NCBI GenBank assembly: GCA_944384865.1
Contig: CALWVC010000050.1
Coordinates: forward strand, 1-9,281
DNA from: an uncultured Clostridia bacterium
Lineage (GTDB): Bacteria > Bacillota > Clostridia > Oscillospirales > Acutalibacteraceae
DNA length: 9,281 nt
Direction: 5' to 3'
Part shown: positions 6,282-9,281 of the stretch, one piece after another
Layout of the letters: each line of letters begins with the position of its first letter
How positions within the stretch are numbered: the stretch's first letter is position 1
Translations under genes and position numbers: made by a program
The notes under the pieces: model-generated
Told to the model about the DNA's origin: nothing
Databases searched by the model: none
The model's input: only the letters and a program-made list of their open reading frames with translations

Positions 6282-6995
6282 TCAGTCTTCAGACAGCACG
6301 CCGTTGATCCGGTTCGCCAGCTTTAAGTCCTCCGGTGTGGTAATTTTAAAATTCAGTCTGCTGCCGGTCACCAGATAAACCGGCTGTCCCTGCGCGACAC
6401 AAACAGCGCCTGCATCCGTCATCTTTGCAAGCTGCCGCGCATCTGTCTGCCGGTACATTTGCCGCAGCAGCCCAAACTGAAAGGTCTGCGGCGTCTGCAC
6501 CTGTATCAGCTTTGACCGGTCCAACAGGCCGCCGACGGTCTGCCCGTCTTCAGACTGTGCAATCGTATCCACTGCCGGAACAGCTGCGATCGCCGCGCCG
6601 TATTGTCGTGCAGCCGCAATACTTCGTTCCAGTAAATCCACCGTTACAAACGGACGCACGCCGTCATGCGTTACCAGGATACTGTCTGGCGCCGCACACA
6701 GCCGGTTCATCTCTTCTAAAATACAACGCATCGTCTCGTTACGGTCGGCGCCGCCTGATAAACATGTCACAGCAACCGGCGGCGCCGGCGCCCATTCAGA
6801 AAGCAACTTTCTGGTATGATTCATCCATTCAGCATGCACAGCCAGCATAATATGGCCAATCTGCGAACACTTCAAAAAAACTTCCAGCGTCCGAATCAAA
6901 ATCGGCCGGCCGTCCTCCAGCGGCAAAAACTGCTTAGGAATCTCCGCTCCCATTCTGGAGCCGGTTCCCCCGGCCAATATCGCACCGTAAACCAA
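6282..6995 (-). CDS. IspD/TarI-family cytidylyltransferase
   Basis: Transfers CMP from CTP to a sugar-alcohol phosphate: methylerythritol 4-phosphate (IspD, isoprenoid pathway) or ribitol 5-phosphate (TarI, teichoic-acid-type polymers). The 237 residues match both. Motifs: ILAGGTGSRMGAEIPKQFLP at 6-25 (CTP loop); WMNH at 57-60; GGADRNET at 81-88; THDGVRPF at 109-116; VDTIAQ at 142-147; LDRSKLIQVQTPQTF at 158-172; LNFKITTPEDLKLAN at 214-228. WMNH, DRNET and FKITTP are TarI-like, while DRSKLIQVQTPQTF resembles IspD, so I leave the substrate open. No reductase (TarJ) or IspF neighbour is visible. Start: TTG 6995, with AAGGCGG nine bases upstream, gives MVYGAILAGG as in TarI; the in-frame GTG at 7025 lacks a ribosome binding site. 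Confidence 0.85.
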   Translation of the reverse strand: MVYGAILAGGTGSRMGAEIPKQFLPLEDGRPILIRTLEVFLKCSQIGHIMLAVHAEWMNHTRKLLSEWAPAPPVAVTCLSGGADRNETMRCILEEMNRLCAAPDSILVTHDGVRPFVTVDLLERSIAAARQYGAAIAAVPAVDTIAQSEDGQTVGGLLDRSKLIQVQTPQTFQFGLLRQMYRQTDARQLAKMTDAGAVCVAQGQPVYLVTGSRLNFKITTPEDLKLANRINGVLSED

Positions 6996-7206
6996 ATGTA
7001 TCCACCGCCTTTTTGCAATCCACACACTGCAACATATCCCGTTATCGCAAAACCAAGCTTATATCCGTATCCCGCAACCGGATCTGCAATCAAGCCTTCA
7101 GCGTGTTTTACACCTCATCCGCCATACGCCTTGCTGTTTTTCAGCCGAAGCATGTATGACAGATGCTCTCAACGATTGTTATAATAATCGATTTCCCGCC
7201 GCGCTG

Positions 7207-8148
7207 TCAACCCCGCGCATCACCGGTTTTTTCATTTGTGACACTTTGCCGCATAATCTGCCGCACAGCGCACATTTGATTAGGAACCGGCAAACCGCCC
7301 AAATCGATCAACTGCCGGTTACCGGCGCAGTTGGGATTGCTGAAAATATAAACTGCTTTTCCACAGGCTAACCACTGCCGGGCGCCGCTGTAGCTCCCGC
7401 CTTTTCCGGCTTCGCTCTCACAGACAAACACGCAGTTTGCATTTTGATAAATGTAACGATTGCGGGTCAGGGCATAATAAGCGGAAAACGCCGTATCGGG
7501 CGCACAAGCCGACAATACACACAGCCGGTTTTGTGCCAGCGCCTGTCTGTATACAGGCTGCTTCACCGCCTGCCGCAGCGAAACAGCGGGGAACAGAACC
7601 ACCTGCCCGCCCCGCTGCAGCGCCGTCTGCGCCGCGATCGTATCGCAGCCCTTCGCCGCGCCGGTAACCAGCGCCATCTCACAGGCGGCGGACGCGCAGC
7701 CTGCCGTTTCTGCGAAAGCGGCGCCCGCCGCTCCAACCCGCCGGGACCCAACGACTGCAACAGTATTTTTATTTGGAATCGACAGATTGCCGGCATAAAA
7801 CAATACCGGCGGCGCCTCCCTGCGCAGGCCATAACGCAGCCTGACCGGATAATTCATATCCGCAAACCCGATACAACCGATCCCATTGTGAGAAAGATCC
7901 TCCAGTTGACGCCTGGCCCGATCAGAACCGGCGACCAGAGCAGAAATCTGCGCTGCCTCCCGCGCAGATACCGCACCGGTTTGCAGCAGCTCCGACGGGC
8001 TTAACGATAACAGCGCCGCCAGCGAAACCCCGCACTTCGCCAGCGCCGCCGTCAAGTTATAAAAACGCCTGGGCGTCAACGGTCGCGCACTGTAAACCTT
8101 CCCCAATCCGGTGCATAAAACGACCGCCGTCAGCGTATCTGCATGCAT
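7207..8148 (-). CDS. Divergent DprA/Smf-like protein
   Basis: DprA proteins bind single-stranded DNA and load RecA during transformation. This 313-residue protein has the family layout: a helical N-terminal region (about 1-95), YPVRLRYGLRREAPPVLFYA (100-119), and a Rossmann fold with VAVVGSRRVG (130-139), VTGAAKGCDTIAAQTAL (161-177), TRNRYIYQNA (228-237) and GKGGSYSGARQW (248-259). Several usual DprA residues differ: TG replaces SG, Gln replaces His in the IDxxAH motif, LSACAPDT replaces the SEYPPGT type, and the GSLIT motif is altered. There is no winged-helix C-terminus. So it is likely a paralogue with a changed role, or a decaying copy, rather than the main DprA. Start ATG 8148 has AAGGGG with seven bases of spacing. 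Frequent Ala and Cys codons fit the GC-rich core. It is the first gene of the minus-strand run. Confidence 0.78.
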   Translation of the reverse strand: MHADTLTAVVLCTGLGKVYSARPLTPRRFYNLTAALAKCGVSLAALLSLSPSELLQTGAVSAREAAQISALVAGSDRARRQLEDLSHNGIGCIGFADMNYPVRLRYGLRREAPPVLFYAGNLSIPNKNTVAVVGSRRVGAAGAAFAETAGCASAACEMALVTGAAKGCDTIAAQTALQRGGQVVLFPAVSLRQAVKQPVYRQALAQNRLCVLSACAPDTAFSAYYALTRNRYIYQNANCVFVCESEAGKGGSYSGARQWLACGKAVYIFSNPNCAGNRQLIDLGGLPVPNQMCAVRQIMRQSVTNEKTGDARG

Positions 8149-8347
8149 TCGGCCACCCCTTTCTTTTCATATCGCAAACGCCTGATTAACAACCGCCCTG
8201 TATCCGACATCATCTTCCATGGCAAACCGTTGCCAAAACCATCCTGCAAAAAGCGGTCGAAAAAACAAACAACAAGCGTCGGCAAATACTGTTGAACCTT
8301 CGGAATAAACCAAAGCTGTTTGCGACGACAGCCAATTCTGTCGTTAT

Positions 8348-8375
8348 AAAATCGCCCCGCGGCCGCGGGGCGATT
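8348..8375 (-). terminator. Intrinsic terminator of the SGNH esterase gene
   Basis: A perfect 26-bp palindrome (8350-8375) centred on GCGGCCGC, with 13-bp arms of nearly pure GC, followed on the minus strand by TTTT. It lies 19 bp after the esterase stop codon. Being palindromic it could also act weakly on the plus strand, where it is followed by TTAATT. It separates the esterase from the DprA-like gene, which therefore should have its own promoter in 8149-8347; I found no convincing one. Confidence 0.88.
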
Positions 8376-8394
8376 AATTCCTGATATGCTTTGG

Positions 8395-9281
8395 TTATAA
8401 TAAATCCTGGATGATCTCCGCCAATTTCTCACCGGCCGCTTTATGCTCAGATACCAGCGGATGCCCATCGCGGCCGCTCTTACCACAGGGCAGATTCTCT
8501 ACCAGCGTCAGGTCGCTGTAATTCAGCTCCTGAATCGCCTGCGCAAACGGCGCTCTGGTATTGTTGTTGCCGCTGCCCGACAACCCGCAGATCCAGACGA
8601 TCTTACAATCCGGATATTTGTTGCGGATGTTATCCAGCAAAGTCGTCGCATTCTGCTGAATTTCCGCCTTGGTAATCGTCTTGCCGCAGTTTACATCGTT
8701 GGTTCCGATGTTGATAACCACCACGTCCGGCGCATCTCCAGAAAAATCCCACGCCGTATTGGTATTAGAGCGCAGCCCTTTATCCCAGATGCTTTCCAGA
8801 ATACCCGAAGATGAACCCGAATAATCATAGCATAATCCATATCCGGACTGTGCGCAGGCGCTGAAATCAGCATTCAACAATTGCGCACAATAAGCGGCAT
8901 AGGTTTTATAGGCATTTTCATCCATGCCAAACGGACCCGAGGGTCTTCCCAAATTACCGTATCCGCAGGTGTAAGAATCGCCGTAAAATTCCAGCTTCAG
9001 CGCTTTTTCTGCCGGCTTGCCGCCCAACTGACCGGTCAATGTCACCGATTTAATAGCAATCGACTGCTGCATGCCGTTGCTGGAATACTCATTGATCTTT
9101 ACCAGTCGAATAGTATGCTGCCCATAAGGCAGATCGGCTGCTACCTCCAACGTGCGATCCCGGTTATTGAGAACTATTTCCCGCATGTTGTCAAAATCAT
9201 GATCAATCACTACGCCGAACAGCCCATCGCTGGAATACCAGGTGGGCCCGCACGCAACGGATAACGTCACATCACCCTGAC
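8395..9281 (-). CDS. SGNH hydrolase, carbohydrate esterase family 2-like, N-terminus outside window
   Basis: Likely removes acetyl groups from polysaccharides such as xylan or mannan; CE2 enzymes are usually secreted. The frame is open to the window edge, so the start and any signal peptide are not visible; at least 294 residues are present. The first part (about 90 residues, including LEVAADLPYGQHTIRLVK) looks like the beta-sandwich that precedes the SGNH domain in CE2. Then come LEFYGDSYTCGYG, with the nucleophile Ser about 100 residues in (block I); VVINIGTNDVN (block III); KIVWICGLSGSG; and GRDGHPLVSEHKAAGEKLA near the C-terminus, with the catalytic Asp and His. GDSYTCGYG is close to the CE2 consensus GDSITCGYG. 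Substrate is not readable from sequence; a general GDSL esterase is the alternative. Confidence 0.87.
   Translation of the reverse strand, partial: QGDVTLSVACGPTWYSSDGLFGVVIDHDFDNMREIVLNNRDRTLEVAADLPYGQHTIRLVKINEYSSNGMQQSIAIKSVTLTGQLGGKPAEKALKLEFYGDSYTCGYGNLGRPSGPFGMDENAYKTYAAYCAQLLNADFSACAQSGYGLCYDYSGSSSGILESIWDKGLRSNTNTAWDFSGDAPDVVVINIGTNDVNCGKTITKAEIQQNATTLLDNIRNKYPDCKIVWICGLSGSGNNNTRAPFAQAIQELNYSDLTLVENLPCGKSGRDGHPLVSEHKAAGEKLAEIIQDLL

Noticed and set aside
7173..7190. Imperfect palindrome CGATTGTTATAATAATCG between the DprA-like and cytidylyltransferase genes
   Set aside because: Could be an operator or a -10 element, but there is no matching -35 and two mismatches break the symmetry; too weak to call.
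7309..7333. Hairpin CAACTG...CAGTTG with an inner CCGGTTACCGG
   Set aside because: It lies inside the DprA-like coding region, has no T run, and is explained by codon content in a GC-rich gene.
8130..8486. Minus-strand ORF of 118 codons spanning the gap before the DprA-like gene
   Set aside because: It overlaps the esterase 3' end in another frame, crosses the GC palindrome terminator, and shows no domain.

Overview
The window looks like a chromosomal segment from a Clostridia member, most likely of the Ruminococcaceae/Oscillospiraceae type. This is inferred from the single-chain purL whose start and HCRHTTF motif are typical of Clostridia, the glmU-prs gene order, the GC-rich core genes with Firmicutes-style ribosome binding sites, and frequent GTG/TTG starts. 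No species can be named from the sequence.

Layout. On the minus strand, 1-2095 is the first 698 codons of purL (de novo purine synthesis), running off the left edge. About 2210-3865 is a visibly more AT-rich accessory patch. It holds a truncated IS3-family orfA start (minus), a highly structured leader region with two short upstream ORFs (plus), and a two-domain GNAT acetyltransferase gene (plus) that is broken by two frameshifts and a nonsense codon. The patch ends at a strong hairpin terminator at 3829-3864. From 3865 to 4346 I see no gene.

From 4347 to 8148 the minus strand carries, in transcription order, a divergent DprA/Smf-like gene, an IspD/TarI-family cytidylyltransferase, a GlmU-type uridylyltransferase that lacks the acetyltransferase half, and prs (ribose-phosphate pyrophosphokinase). 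This run ends at a GC-rich terminator at 4347-4375. The spacings are 211, 103 and 52 bp, so glmU-prs are probably co-transcribed and the others may be. The two nucleotidyltransferases supply activated precursors: UDP-GlcNAc for the cell wall, and either CDP-ribitol or the CDP-ME isoprenoid precursor. Prs makes PRPP, a substrate of the pathway that purL serves. At the right edge (8395-9281) a CE2-like SGNH esterase lacking its N-terminus ends at a perfect GC palindrome terminator.

The most interesting part is 2441-2765. A 23-codon leader ORF with a good ribosome binding site overlaps arms of two mutually exclusive hairpins (order A-B-A'-B'), and one conformation also pairs the ribosome binding site of the acetyltransferase gene. 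This is the architecture of antibiotic-inducible translational attenuators, here in front of a now-decayed acetyltransferase.
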